From Dyella sp. GSA-30 (lineage in GTDB: Bacteria > Pseudomonadota > Gammaproteobacteria > Xanthomonadales > Rhodanobacteraceae): a DNA stretch of 64,000 nucleotides. Numbering within the stretch: position 1 is the stretch's first letter; every line of letters starts with the position of its first letter. Shown here one piece after another: positions 16,950 through 33,358 of the stretch. The DNA lies in the NCBI RefSeq assembly GCF_027924605.1, contig NZ_AP027042.1, positions 1,341,524 through 1,405,523 of the forward strand, read 5' to 3'. Below the pieces are notes generated by a model. That model was not told the origin of the DNA and searched no databases. It saw only the letters and a list, made by a program, of their open reading frames with translations. A program made the translations under genes and the position numbers.

Positions 16950-19736
16950 ATGAAGCGCAACAAGCTCGCCTTGGCGCTGGCTGGGCTTTTACTAGCCCCC
17001 GTGGCCAGCACCGCATTCGCACAGTCTGCACAGACCTCCGACAACGCTGATCAGCAGTCGGCCAAGCAGTTGCAGACCATTACGGTGACCGGCTCGGCCG
17101 TTCCGCGCATCGACGTGGAAACGCCCTCTCCGGTGACCGTGCTGACCGCGCAGCAGATTCAGCGCAGCGGCCTGACCACCCTCGCCGACGTCGTTCGCTC
17201 GATCTCGGCCGACAACAGCGGCTCGATCCCGAACGCGTTTGCTGCCGGCTTCGCGGCCGGTTCGTCGGGCGTCGCCCTGCGCGGCCTGACCGTGAACTCG
17301 ACCCTGGTGCTGATCGACGGTCATCGCAACGCCAGTTACGCCGTGTCCGATGACGGTCAGCGCAGCTTCGTCGACCTGAACACCATTCCGCTTGCTGCCG
17401 TCGAGCGCATCGAAGTGCTGAAGGACGGCGCCTCGTCGCTGTACGGCGCCGATGCAATCGCCGGCGTGGTCAACGTCATCCTGAAGCCTAGCTTCAAGGG
17501 CGCCGAAGGCACCTTCGACGTCGGTACCTCGCAGCACGGCGGCGGCCTGACCCGTAAGGCCACGCTGTTGTTCGGTGGCGGTGATCTGGATAAGGACGGC
17601 CACAACGCCTATGTCGCCATCCAGTACCAGAAGGACAATCCGATCTATCTGCGTGATCGCGGTTTCCCGTTCAACACGTCCGACACCAGTCGTATTGGTG
17701 GCCCGGATAACCGCATCGGCAATCCGGCGAACTTCCAAGGTTCCACCGTCGGCTCGGTGACGCCGGCTACGCTCGGCACGCCGGGCGACCTGACCTCGGG
17801 TCAAGCCATTCCGGGTGCGCTATCGCAGCCGCTGCGTGCCTGCGCCAGCAATACCGTCGCTGCCAGCGACCCGGCCGTGGGCAACTACTGCCTGCAGGAT
17901 CAGGCCAATCAGTACGGCCAGGCGACGTATGCGATGGAGCAGGGCGGCATTTATGGCCGCTTTACTGTCAAGCTCAACGACACCACGCGCGCTTACCTGT
18001 CGGCCAGCTATTTCGAGACCAAGACGAATGCGCCGGGTGCCAACCCTTCGCAGGTTGAAGTCAGCACGCCGAACAACACCAACAACATCGCGCTGCCACC
18101 GACACTCACCAACGGCCAGTTGAATCCGAACAATCCGTTCGCTGCGGCCGGCCAGTACGCTCTGCTGAATTATGCGTTTGGCGACATTCCGGTCGGTAAC
18201 AACTACGACAACCACAACGTCCGCCTCGTTGGCAACGTAAATGGCTCCCTGGGTGACTGGGGCTATGACGTCACCACCGTAATCAATCACACCTGGCTGA
18301 ACACCGACCAGTTTGGTTTGATCAACTACCAGAGTCTGCTCACCGCGATCAACACCGGTAGCTACAACTTCGTCAATCCGTCGCTCAATACCGAGGCAGT
18401 GCGTAAATCGATTGCCCCGGGGTACTCGAAGACCTCCACTTCGGATCTCGATTCGTTGGATATCGGTGTCAACCGTACCTTCGGTCAGCTCGATGGCGGC
18501 CCGATCGGCTTTGCTGCCGGCCTGCAGGCACGCCATGAGGCACAGGACGACCCGACGCTTAACCCGAACTTCGAGTTCCTGGGCCTGGGCAATGCTCAGA
18601 CCCAAGGTACGCGTAATGTGACGGGTGCTTATGTCGAATTCGACGCGCCGCTGTTCCAGACGTTGGAAGTCGACGTTTCGGGTCGCTACGACCATTACAC
18701 CGATATCGGTAACGGTTTTACGCCGAAGATCGGCATGAAGTGGAAGCCGGTGGATTGGTTTGCGCTGCGCGGCACCTACTCGAAGGGCCTGCGTGCTCCG
18801 TCGTTCGCTGAGAACGGTTCGAGCTCGAGCCAGGGCTTCACCACGTACCAGGTGCCGAAGTCGGTAGCGGCGGCATACGGTGGCAGTGCTTACGTCACCA
18901 ACCCTTACTCGCTGGCTCTGCAGACCAATGCCAATCCGAACATCAAGCCGGAAAAGGCCACCAACTTCACGCTTGGCGTGGTGTTGCAGCCGACCAGCTG
19001 GCTGAATGCTTCGCTTGACTACTACAACATCGAGAAGAAGAACGTCATCACCTCGCCCGATGTGGGCTCGGCGTTGGCGGCCTACTATCAGGGTCAGACG
19101 ATTCCGGGCGTCACGGTTATCGGCGATAAGCCCGATCCGGCGAACCCGGGTTTGCTGGCGCGTCCGGCTGAAGTGATTGGCGAGTACATCAACGCCAACT
19201 CGCTCAAGACCACCGGTCTCGACCTTGATATCCAGGCACATTTCGACTTCGGCAACAACTGGCATTACATCAGTGAGCTGAGCGGCACCCAGATCTTCAA
19301 CTGGGCGCTGACTCTTCCCGATGGCACGCGCCAGCAGTTCGTCGGCACGCACGGTCCGTATGCCTTGTCCTCGGGTGCCGGCACGCCGCGCACGCGCGGG
19401 TCCTTCGCCAATACAGTGATCTGGGACAAGCTGACCGGTACGTTGACCATGTACTACGTCAGTGGTCTGGCCAACTATGCGCAGGATCAGAGTGGTTTCG
19501 ATCTGCTGAGCGATCTCCCGCTGAGTGGCCGCATTGGTTCGTTCACCTACTTTGACCTGACCGGCAGCTACGACATCACTGATCACATCTCGATCACCGG
19601 TTCGGTACAGAACCTGTTCGACCGCAAGGCCCCGATCGATCCGGCCAACTACGCGGCCAACAACTACAACCCGACCTACGATCTGGCCGGCATCATCGGT
19701 CGCTTCTACAACGTCGGTGTGAAGGTCAAGCTGTAA
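16950..19736 (+). CDS. Large TonB-dependent outer-membrane receptor
   Basis: The 928-residue protein has a signal peptide (about 24 residues, STAFAQ), a TonB box region (QTITVTGS), a plug domain (about 50-190, with GVALRGLTVNSTLVLIDGHR and VERIEVLKDGASSLYGADAIAGVVNV) and a long barrel ending in FYNVGVKVKL. These motifs fit the large Xanthomonadales receptors of the 'TonB-dependent receptor, OAR/carbohydrate' type rather than siderophore receptors. The substrate is unknown. GAGAGG precedes the start. The gene sits alone, with a structured 5' leader and a double hairpin terminator, which suggests high and regulated expression. Confidence 0.95.
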   Translation: MKRNKLALALAGLLLAPVASTAFAQSAQTSDNADQQSAKQLQTITVTGSAVPRIDVETPSPVTVLTAQQIQRSGLTTLADVVRSISADNSGSIPNAFAAGFAAGSSGVALRGLTVNSTLVLIDGHRNASYAVSDDGQRSFVDLNTIPLAAVERIEVLKDGASSLYGADAIAGVVNVILKPSFKGAEGTFDVGTSQHGGGLTRKATLLFGGGDLDKDGHNAYVAIQYQKDNPIYLRDRGFPFNTSDTSRIGGPDNRIGNPANFQGSTVGSVTPATLGTPGDLTSGQAIPGALSQPLRACASNTVAASDPAVGNYCLQDQANQYGQATYAMEQGGIYGRFTVKLNDTTRAYLSASYFETKTNAPGANPSQVEVSTPNNTNNIALPPTLTNGQLNPNNPFAAAGQYALLNYAFGDIPVGNNYDNHNVRLVGNVNGSLGDWGYDVTTVINHTWLNTDQFGLINYQSLLTAINTGSYNFVNPSLNTEAVRKSIAPGYSKTSTSDLDSLDIGVNRTFGQLDGGPIGFAAGLQARHEAQDDPTLNPNFEFLGLGNAQTQGTRNVTGAYVEFDAPLFQTLEVDVSGRYDHYTDIGNGFTPKIGMKWKPVDWFALRGTYSKGLRAPSFAENGSSSSQGFTTYQVPKSVAAAYGGSAYVTNPYSLALQTNANPNIKPEKATNFTLGVVLQPTSWLNASLDYYNIEKKNVITSPDVGSALAAYYQGQTIPGVTVIGDKPDPANPGLLARPAEVIGEYINANSLKTTGLDLDIQAHFDFGNNWHYISELSGTQIFNWALTLPDGTRQQFVGTHGPYALSSGAGTPRTRGSFANTVIWDKLTGTLTMYYVSGLANYAQDQSGFDLLSDLPLSGRIGSFTYFDLTGSYDITDHISITGSVQNLFDRKAPIDPANYAANNYNPTYDLAGIIGRFYNVGVKVKL

Positions 19737-19746
19737 TTGGTGCCTG

Positions 19747-19819
19747 TCGCCGAGTTCGCTCGGCGATAGTCTCAAGTGAAACCATTAAGGCGCGTCGGGC
19801 AACCGGCGCGCTTTTTTTT
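19747..19819 (+). terminator. Double hairpin intrinsic terminator
   Basis: Hairpin one is TCGCCGAG / CTCGGCGA with a TTCG loop (19747-19766), a perfect 8-bp stem. Hairpin two is GCGCGTCGG / CCGGCGCGC with a GCAA loop (19790-19811, one G-U pair), followed directly by eight T (19812-19819). The second is a textbook Rho-independent terminator. Both sit in the 3' region of the large TonB receptor gene and before the gltB promoter. Confidence 0.93.
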
Positions 19820-19891
19820 GTCCACAGGACAGGGAAAGAAAAATTTCGTTGCCAAAACGTTTGGACGTCCAGAGGCCTAAACGACCCGACT

Positions 19892-19920
19892 TTGACGCGA
19901 CGCAGCAAGTGTGGTGTAGT
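19892..19920 (+). promoter_or_regulatory. Predicted sigma-70 promoter of gltB
   Basis: TTGACG (19892-19897) and TGTAGT (19915-19920) are spaced by 17 bp, giving five of six and three or four of six matches to the consensus boxes. Immediately upstream are three short palindromes, AAACGTTT (19855), GGACGTCC (19863) and AGGCCT (19873), which may be operator sites. The leader that follows carries the hairpin GCTTCGGTGC / GCACCGAGGC (19941-19965, loop TTTTC) before the gltB start at 20005. Confidence 0.55.
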
Positions 19921-19940
19921 CGGAGCCATACTCGCATGGG

Positions 19941-19965
19941 GCTTCGGTGCTTTTCGCACCGAGGC
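19941..19965 (+). promoter_or_regulatory. Stable hairpin in the gltB leader
   Basis: GCTTCGGTGC (19941-19950) pairs with GCACCGAGGC (19956-19965) around TTTTC: ten pairs with a single G-U. It lies 39 bases before the gltB start codon and upstream of its GGGGAGG ribosome site. It has no T-run directly after it, so it is not a standard terminator. It may protect the transcript or bind a regulator. Confidence 0.6.
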
Positions 19966-20004
19966 CTTCTGCGCCCAGCAAATGCACGAGCCGGGGAGGC
20001 TTAG

Positions 20005-24447
<4,443 letters not shown>

Positions 24448-24462
24448 TGAAGCAGAAGATAG

Positions 24463-25989
<1,527 letters not shown>

Positions 25990-26036
25990 AGATCGGGCAA
26001 TCTTTTACAAGAGCGCCAAGGAGCCTAAAAAACCTT

Positions 26037-26075
26037 CTTCATCGTCATCCAGGCCTTGCTGAAATGACGATGAAG
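26037..26075. repeat. Degenerate REP-like palindrome downstream of gltD
   Basis: CTTCATCGTCAT (26037-26048) and ATGACGATGAAG (26064-26075) form a perfect 12-bp inverted repeat with a 15-base spacer that retains traces of the REP core (CCAGGCCTTG). It lies in the gap between convergent gltD and the secreted-protein gene and could act as a transcription end signal in both directions. The rest of 25990-26195 shows nothing recognisable. Confidence 0.7.
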
Positions 26076-26195
26076 ACAGGGCGCTTTATAGAAAACTGAG
26101 ATGACGCGGGCAAAAATACAAAACGCCATCTAGTTCTTGCGTTGGCGAAGCGATGAAGAAGTGAGCCACTCCGTAAAATCTCGGCTCAAGTAGCA

Positions 26196-26858
26196 TCAAA
26201 TCGATGGTGGAATGAACATCTTTATCTGTAGATTTGGACTAGTGTATTCGCCTGGGTATATGGATTGTGGCTCAATGGGTTGAGTGCCGGCCAAGGGGTT
26301 GGTGGGGTCGAAGTTCTGTTGAAGTGTGATGATCGAGCCGTTTGAGTAGACAAATTGATAAGTCGAAGGGCTAAGCGAGTACATGTTCGGGTTATTATCA
26401 GTCGTAGTATATTCGCCGAGCAGTTTATCCGCCGAGCTATAGACGTCTAACTGCTCGCTTATGCTCAGAACCGCAGCCGTTTGCTTGTCCACAGTCTCAG
26501 TTGTAAAGAGTCCGAATGACTGCTTGCTAGTTGAATCCTCGAAAGCGGACGACATTGTTATGGTGTAACTGGTGCCGTTGTCCTGCAGCTTAAATACAGG
26601 CATGACAGAGGTTGATCCGCCGGCCTGGACCAATCCCTTTCCTGGATCGTTTGCGTCGAATGGTATGGCGCCCACTCTGGGAGTTCCAGCGTGATCAGGC
26701 TGTAACCCACATAAGCCGCAGCCAACCAGAATCAAAGACCAGACAGTAGTGTTGTCCGGACCTCCTGGAGCTACGCAGCTTACACAATTGGCCATGGCTT
26801 CGCCGGAAATAAGCGAAAATGCCAAAGACGCGGCGGCCACTACTTTCAGTATCTTCAT
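26196..26858 (-). CDS. Secreted protein of unknown function with paired CxxC motifs
   Basis: The 220-residue protein has a clear signal peptide (MKILKVVAAASLAFSLISGEAMA) and then NCVSC and CGLC, two CxxC motifs about 20 residues apart, followed by a Ser/Thr-rich region of predicted beta structure (about 80-220). No family was recognised. Codon use is distinctly AT-richer than the rest of the window and the upstream 500 bp is very AT-rich, pointing to horizontal acquisition. The cysteine pairs could form disulfides or bind metal. No partner gene is adjacent. Confidence 0.75.
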   Translation of the reverse strand: MKILKVVAAASLAFSLISGEAMANCVSCVAPGGPDNTTVWSLILVGCGLCGLQPDHAGTPRVGAIPFDANDPGKGLVQAGGSTSVMPVFKLQDNGTSYTITMSSAFEDSTSKQSFGLFTTETVDKQTAAVLSISEQLDVYSSADKLLGEYTTTDNNPNMYSLSPSTYQFVYSNGSIITLQQNFDPTNPLAGTQPIEPQSIYPGEYTSPNLQIKMFIPPSI

Positions 26859-27402
26859 GTCAACGTCCTTCGATGTCTGAGTCGAGATAATAATAATTTT
26901 GCGGACTAGTTTTTTGCCTGACCACCTCCTAATCTTTATTTAATAATGTATTTATTGGATTTTTAATTTTCAACGGCAGATAATTTCGATTTGTTGGATC
27001 ATAAACTTTTATTTAAAGATTGGTTCTAACTTAAAGTAGTCTAATCATCTATTTGACCTTGCGACGCGCGGAGGAATTTTCGAACTGTAGGTTTTCCTTT
27101 ACAGAGATAAGTGGCGATCACCTACGTGACGCCCTGATAGCCGGTTTTCTACCACCGTCTCCAGGAATGACAGCGAAGCGAGTAATGCCATCAGGTGAGG
27201 AGTTATCAAAGGACGGTATGGGGAGGAGTCTGTTAGCGTTTCCAGCACATCGAGAACGGAGCCGGGCGCTGTGGCGTTAAGTTTGCATCGCGCGACTACT
27301 GGTGTTGGCGGATTTTCGATATTTCCTAAGCTGCTTCTGTAGTTCACATCTGTCAAAAGCACGCAGGTACACTATCCACTATCGAAAGGTCCAGGGGCCG
27401 AC
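26859..27402. other. AT-rich intergenic region, no gene supported
   Basis: This 544-bp gap is strongly AT-rich between about 26880 and 27060 (for example TTTATTTAATAATGTATTTA near 26935), far below window average, and then returns to mixed composition. Short frames exist at 27053-27280 and 27099-27362 on opposite strands, but they lack ribosome sites and recognisable sequence. I see no repeat, RNA gene or integrase. Confidence 0.6.
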
Positions 27403-28278
27403 ATGCGGGTAGGGCTTGCCGCCAATCAACTGCACCACAGCCAGCCTGATGCGGCCTTGTTCCGTTGGCTGCATGCCTGCGGCAAAGGCATCAGTGAGCT
27501 CGATCTCACGCTATGCGCCGTCGGCCGCACCTACGATGCCATTGTGGCCGACGACCGTTTCGACGACTACGCTGGCCTACGGCGTTATCCGAACGGCCGC
27601 GAAGGCGGCCTCATGAAACTGGTGGCCGAGGTCGTCGGTTTGCCCGAATCCGAACGGGTACTCGACGGCGCCATCTACCTGATCGATCCGGTCGATCCGT
27701 CGTCGATCTTTCCGGAAGCGATCGCACTCAAGCGCCAATGCGTCATCCATCACAAGCCGTTTATTTCGACGGTGGCGTCCGCGCGTGACTGGATCGAAGT
27801 CGAGCGCATTCATGCGAATCTGACGCCTGACCACGGCGCAGATGATTTGTATGCGTTGGAAAACCACACGCTCGCGCTGATCGCGCACGATGCCATGAAA
27901 GAACAGATGCTCGCCTACGCGGCGGCGCATTTCGATGTGCTGTCGCGATTCAAGCGCCGTGTTGCCACGGGTACGACCGGGCATCGCCTCAATGAGATGG
28001 CGTGGCGCCTGGGTTGGCCTGCGGACAAGCCCTGGGCCGATCGTTATCAGAGCGGCCCTTTGGGTGGCGATGCACAGATCGCCGATCTGGTGCTGGAGCG
28101 TCGATGTCAGCGTGCGATCTTTTTCGAAGACCCGCACGTGGCGCGCCAGCACGAAGCCGATATCCAGTTGCTGGAGCGCGCCGTTACGACCGTAACCGAC
28201 GAAGCCGCCTGCATGACGTCGCCACGTGTCGCCGCACGCTGGGCCGAGGCGGTACGTAAACGCGTGGCGCTGCGTTGA
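27403..28278 (+). CDS. Two-domain methylglyoxal-synthase-like protein
   Basis: The 291-residue protein contains two MGS-like domains in tandem; usual MgsA has one of about 150 residues. The C-terminal domain (about 155-290) keeps the MgsA landmarks: LIAHDAMKEQML (His162), ATGTTG (189-193), SGPLGGD (Asp223) and HEAD (His250, Asp253), with the same Asp-to-His distance as E. coli MgsA (Asp71, His98, Asp101). It should convert dihydroxyacetone phosphate to methylglyoxal. The N-terminal domain (1-138) follows the same order (GLAANQ, AVGRTYDAI, GREGGLMKLV, YLIDPVDPSS) but lacks the Asp and His residues, so it is probably regulatory or structural. TANGO2-type gene follows at 10 bp. Confidence 0.85.
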   Translation: MRVGLAANQLHHSQPDAALFRWLHACGKGISELDLTLCAVGRTYDAIVADDRFDDYAGLRRYPNGREGGLMKLVAEVVGLPESERVLDGAIYLIDPVDPSSIFPEAIALKRQCVIHHKPFISTVASARDWIEVERIHANLTPDHGADDLYALENHTLALIAHDAMKEQMLAYAAAHFDVLSRFKRRVATGTTGHRLNEMAWRLGWPADKPWADRYQSGPLGGDAQIADLVLERRCQRAIFFEDPHVARQHEADIQLLERAVTTVTDEAACMTSPRVAARWAEAVRKRVALR

Positions 28279-28288
28279 GGAAGTCACG

Positions 28289-29065
28289 ATGTGCCTGATT
28301 GCATTCGCCTGGAACGCCCATCCGCACTGGCGGCTGGTGCTGGCCGGTAATCGCGATGAGTTTCATGCACGCCCCAGTGCTGAACTGGCACGTTGGCAGG
28401 ACAAGCCAATCATCGGGGGACGCGACCTGGAGGCCGGAGGTACGTGGCTGGGCGTCACCGACGACGGCCGCTGCAGTGTTGTCACCAACGTGCGCGATCC
28501 ACGAGATCCGCAACTTGGTCGTTCGCGTGGGCTGCTTGCACTGGATTATCTGAGCGGTACGGCCGATGCAACCGCGCATGCATCGCAGTTGGTCAACGAG
28601 GCTGCGGCTTATCGACCTTTCAATCTGCTGACTTTCGATACGCGCAGTGCGTTCTATCTGGGCAATCGTCCCGAGCCCCGCAAGCAGGCGATCGACCATG
28701 GTGTGCACGGTCTGTCCAATGCGGATTTCAATACGCCTTGGCCGAAGACCCGTCAGCTGATGCGTCGCTTGAATGCCTGGTTGCAGGCCGAGCATGCGGA
28801 CGATTTCTCCGAACTGTTTGACGCGCTGGCCGATGAGCAAGTCGCCCCAGATGACGATCTGCCCGATACCGGTGTGGGTCTCGATCGTGAGCGCTGGTTG
28901 TCGGCGGCCTTCATCCGTGGCGAGCTGTACGGAACGCGAGCCAGCACGATCGTGGCGATTTCCCATGCGGGCGAAGGCGTCATTGTCGAACGCCGTTTTG
29001 GCCCCAATGCCCGCCATGACGGCGAAACGAAGTTGCGCTTCGGCCTCGCCTCTGGAGATCGTTGA
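28289..29065 (+). CDS. NRDE (TANGO2) family protein
   Basis: The 258-residue protein begins MCLIAFAW and carries the family signature GNRDEFHARPS and the segment GGRDLEAGGTWLGVT. TANGO2/NRDE proteins occur from bacteria to man; roles in heme or lipid handling have been proposed but the bacterial activity is not settled. The N-terminal Cys2 exposed after Met removal recalls Ntn-hydrolases; that is inference. The start at 28289 follows GAGGAAG and places the conserved MC at the N-terminus. It is probably co-transcribed with the MGS-like gene just upstream. Confidence 0.93.
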   Translation: MCLIAFAWNAHPHWRLVLAGNRDEFHARPSAELARWQDKPIIGGRDLEAGGTWLGVTDDGRCSVVTNVRDPRDPQLGRSRGLLALDYLSGTADATAHASQLVNEAAAYRPFNLLTFDTRSAFYLGNRPEPRKQAIDHGVHGLSNADFNTPWPKTRQLMRRLNAWLQAEHADDFSELFDALADEQVAPDDDLPDTGVGLDRERWLSAAFIRGELYGTRASTIVAISHAGEGVIVERRFGPNARHDGETKLRFGLASGDR

Positions 29066-29114
29066 TCGGTCCCTACAATCGATCGAGATGAGCCCTGCTG
29101 TATCCGCTGCATAG

Positions 29115-30830
<1,716 letters not shown>

Positions 30831-30832
30831 AA

Positions 30833-31231
30833 TCAGCTCTTGATCTCGCCGTCGATATAAAACCAGCGCCCGTCCTCGCGCACGAAGCGGCTGATCTCGT
30901 GCATGCGCTGCGCGCTGCCGCCGCCGTAGCGCAGGCGCGCCACGAATTCGACGATGGCGTGGTCACCATGGTTTTCATGGCGTTTCACATTCAGGCCCAG
31001 CCAGGTAGGCGGGGGTTGCTGCGTGGCCAGCTTCAGGTGTGCCGGGCGCGTGCTCGCATGCCAGGTGGCAAGCAGATAGTCCTCCAGTTTCAGCACATAA
31101 GCGCTGTAACGCGAACGCATGAGCGCCTCAGCGCTGGCAGCCACCGCGCCCTGATGCAGGAGCTGGCAGCAACGTGTGTAGCCATCGGGATTGCCGCAGG
31201 GGCAGGGTGTCAGGGTATCGATGGCTTGCAC
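30833..31231 (-). CDS. ychJ: YchJ family protein (UPF0225, SEC-C motif)
   Basis: The 132-residue protein opens with [14 protein letters not shown], the SEC-C zinc-binding motif, then the YchJ core: [22 protein letters not shown] and the C-terminal [11 protein letters not shown]...FYIDGEI, related to the NTF2-like fold. The start is GTG. SEC-C motifs bind zinc and often mediate contact with other proteins; the precise function of YchJ is unknown. The gene is convergent with ligB. Confidence 0.93.
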   Translation of the reverse strand: MQAIDTLTPCPCGNPDGYTRCCQLLHQGAVAASAEALMRSRYSAYVLKLEDYLLATWHASTRPAHLKLATQQPPPTWLGLNVKRHENHGDHAIVEFVARLRYGGGSAQRMHEISRFVREDGRWFYIDGEIKS

Positions 31232-31426
31232 GGGCCGCAGGTCGCTCGCTGGAGGGTTGTCCGGTCATCCTTGGACGAATGCCCACAAAAATCAAATCGA
31301 TCGACCGACTAGGCAAGAAGTCATGGTAGGACCGGCGCCCAGCCTCGCTTACAGTCGACAGCTCGCGCCATGGCGCTACTGCATTTCGTCACGGCTACCT
31401 CCCCTGGGTGGCCCTCAGGAGGTTGC

Positions 31427-33349
31427 ATGACCACCGCACGTCACATGCTTTCCCTTGCCGTACTCGCCGCCGCCCTGAGCGCCGGCATGGCCGGTGCCCA
31501 GACCGCGCCGCTGACGCCCGACATCCCGGCCAAGTTCACCGCCCCCACGGAAAGCCTCGACTACGTCAAGCGCGAGGTGATGATCCCGATGCGCGATGGC
31601 GTGAAGCTGCACACCGTGATCGTGATTCCCAAGGGCGCCAAGCATGCGCCGATCCTGCTGACGCGCACGCCCTACAACGCCAGCGGCCGCGCCATGCGCC
31701 TGGAATCGCCGAAGATGATCAACGAGTTGCCGCAGGGCGACGAGGTATTCGTCAAGGGCGGCTATATCCGTGTGTTCCAGGACGTGCGCGGCAAATACGG
31801 CTCCGAAGGCGAGTACGTGATGACGCGCCCGCTGCGTGGGCCGCTCAACAGCAGCGAAGTCGATCACTCCACCGACGCCTACGACACCATCGACTGGCTG
31901 GTGAAGAACACGCCCGAATCGAATGGCAAGGTCGGCATGCTCGGCTCGTCGTACGAAGGCTTCACTGTTGTGATGGCGTTGATCCATCCGCACCCGGCGC
32001 TGAAGGTGGCCGCACCCGAAAGCCCGATGGTCGATGGCTGGATGGGCGACGACTGGTTCCACTACGGCGCGTATCGACAGACCAACTTCGACTACATCCT
32101 CGGCCAGACGGCGCAGAAGGGTAAGGGCGAGGGCATCCCGCGTGCCGGCTACGACGACTACACCAATTTCCTCGAAGCAGGCTCGGCCGGTGACTACGCG
32201 CGCGCGGCAGGTCTCGACCAGCTGCCGTTCTGGCGCAAGCTCGAAGAGCATCCGGCCTACGATGGCTTCTGGCAGGGCCAGGCGCTCGACAAGATCATGG
32301 GTCAGCAGCCGCTGACCGTGCCCACGATGTGGCTTCAAGGCCTGTGGGACCAGGAAGACATGTGGGGCGCGATCCATAGCTACGATCAGGTCGAGCCTAA
32401 AGACAAGAACAACGACAAGAATTACCTGGTGATGGGCCCCTGGCGCCACAGCCAGGTGAACTACGACGGCACCTCGCTTGGGCCGATGAAGTGGGACGGC
32501 GACACCGCGCTGCAGTTCCGCCGCGATGTGCTCAAGCCATTCTTCGATCAATACCTCGTCGATGGCGCACCGAAGGCCAATACGCCGCCGGTATTGATCT
32601 ACAACACCGGCGAAAACCACTGGGATCGTTATAAGTCCTGGCCGCTCAGCTGCGACAAGGGCTGCGCCAGCAAGCCGCAACCGCTATATCTAGAGGCCGA
32701 CGGCAAGCTGGCTTTCCAGGCACCGGACGCTGCCGCGGCCAAGTACGACGAATACGTATCCGATCCGGCCAAGCCGGTGCCGTATCAGCCGCGGCCTGTG
32801 CACTTTGCCGACCATGACGCGTGGACGCGCTGGCTGCTCAACGATCAGCGCTTCGTGGATGGACGTCCAGACGTCCTTACCTATGTCAGCCAGCCGTTGA
32901 CCGAGCCGTTGCATATCGGTGGTGCGCCGGTGGTCAATATGTACGCGTCCACCAGCGGCACGGACAGCGACTGGGTGGTGAAGCTGATCGACGTCTATCC
33001 CGATACGGTTGCTTCGGATCCGGGCATGGGCGGTTACGAGTTGCCAATCTCGCTGGATATTTTCCGCGGCCGTTATCGCACCAGTTTCGAGCATCCGCAG
33101 GCGATCGAGTCGAACCAGCCGCTGCTCTATACCTTCGGGTTGCCGACCACGAACCATGTGTTCCAGCCGGGCCATCGCATCATGGTGCAGGTGCAGTCGA
33201 CGCTGTTCCCGCTTTACGATCGCAATCCGCAGACGTTCGTGCCGAATATCTTCGACGCCAAGGCGGGCGATTATCAGAAGGCGACGCAGCGTGTATGGCA
33301 TACGCCGGGTACGGCGAGCTTTATCAGCCTGCCCGTAGTATCCAAATAG
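31427..33349 (+). CDS. Alpha-amino-acid ester hydrolase (CocE/NonD family)
   Basis: The 640-residue protein has a signal peptide (ending SAGMAGAQ), an alpha/beta-hydrolase core, a helical cap and a C-terminal jelly-roll domain (about 410-640), as in CocE and the Xanthomonas ester hydrolase. The nucleophile Ser175 is in GSSYEGF; the segment APESPMVDGWMGDDWFHYGA is characteristic of alpha-amino-acid ester hydrolases, whose Xanthomonas member has its Ser at 174 and nearly the same length. Such enzymes hydrolyse or form esters and amides of alpha-amino acids, including beta-lactam side chains. AGGAGG lies before the ATG at 31427, which is better placed than 31370. A weak hairpin follows the gene. 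Confidence 0.9.
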   Translation: MTTARHMLSLAVLAAALSAGMAGAQTAPLTPDIPAKFTAPTESLDYVKREVMIPMRDGVKLHTVIVIPKGAKHAPILLTRTPYNASGRAMRLESPKMINELPQGDEVFVKGGYIRVFQDVRGKYGSEGEYVMTRPLRGPLNSSEVDHSTDAYDTIDWLVKNTPESNGKVGMLGSSYEGFTVVMALIHPHPALKVAAPESPMVDGWMGDDWFHYGAYRQTNFDYILGQTAQKGKGEGIPRAGYDDYTNFLEAGSAGDYARAAGLDQLPFWRKLEEHPAYDGFWQGQALDKIMGQQPLTVPTMWLQGLWDQEDMWGAIHSYDQVEPKDKNNDKNYLVMGPWRHSQVNYDGTSLGPMKWDGDTALQFRRDVLKPFFDQYLVDGAPKANTPPVLIYNTGENHWDRYKSWPLSCDKGCASKPQPLYLEADGKLAFQAPDAAAAKYDEYVSDPAKPVPYQPRPVHFADHDAWTRWLLNDQRFVDGRPDVLTYVSQPLTEPLHIGGAPVVNMYASTSGTDSDWVVKLIDVYPDTVASDPGMGGYELPISLDIFRGRYRTSFEHPQAIESNQPLLYTFGLPTTNHVFQPGHRIMVQVQSTLFPLYDRNPQTFVPNIFDAKAGDYQKATQRVWHTPGTASFISLPVVSK

Positions 33350-33358
33350 GCCTTGGCC

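Noticed and set aside
17820-19775. 651-codon open frame on the minus strand across the large TonB receptor
   Set aside because: It is a shadow frame caused by codon bias in the high-GC receptor gene; no ribosome site, and its product is a low-complexity Arg/Gln/Val-rich sequence.
27053-27362. Two overlapping short frames on opposite strands in the AT-rich gap
   Set aside because: No ribosome sites, no recognisable sequence, and composition that changes within the frames.
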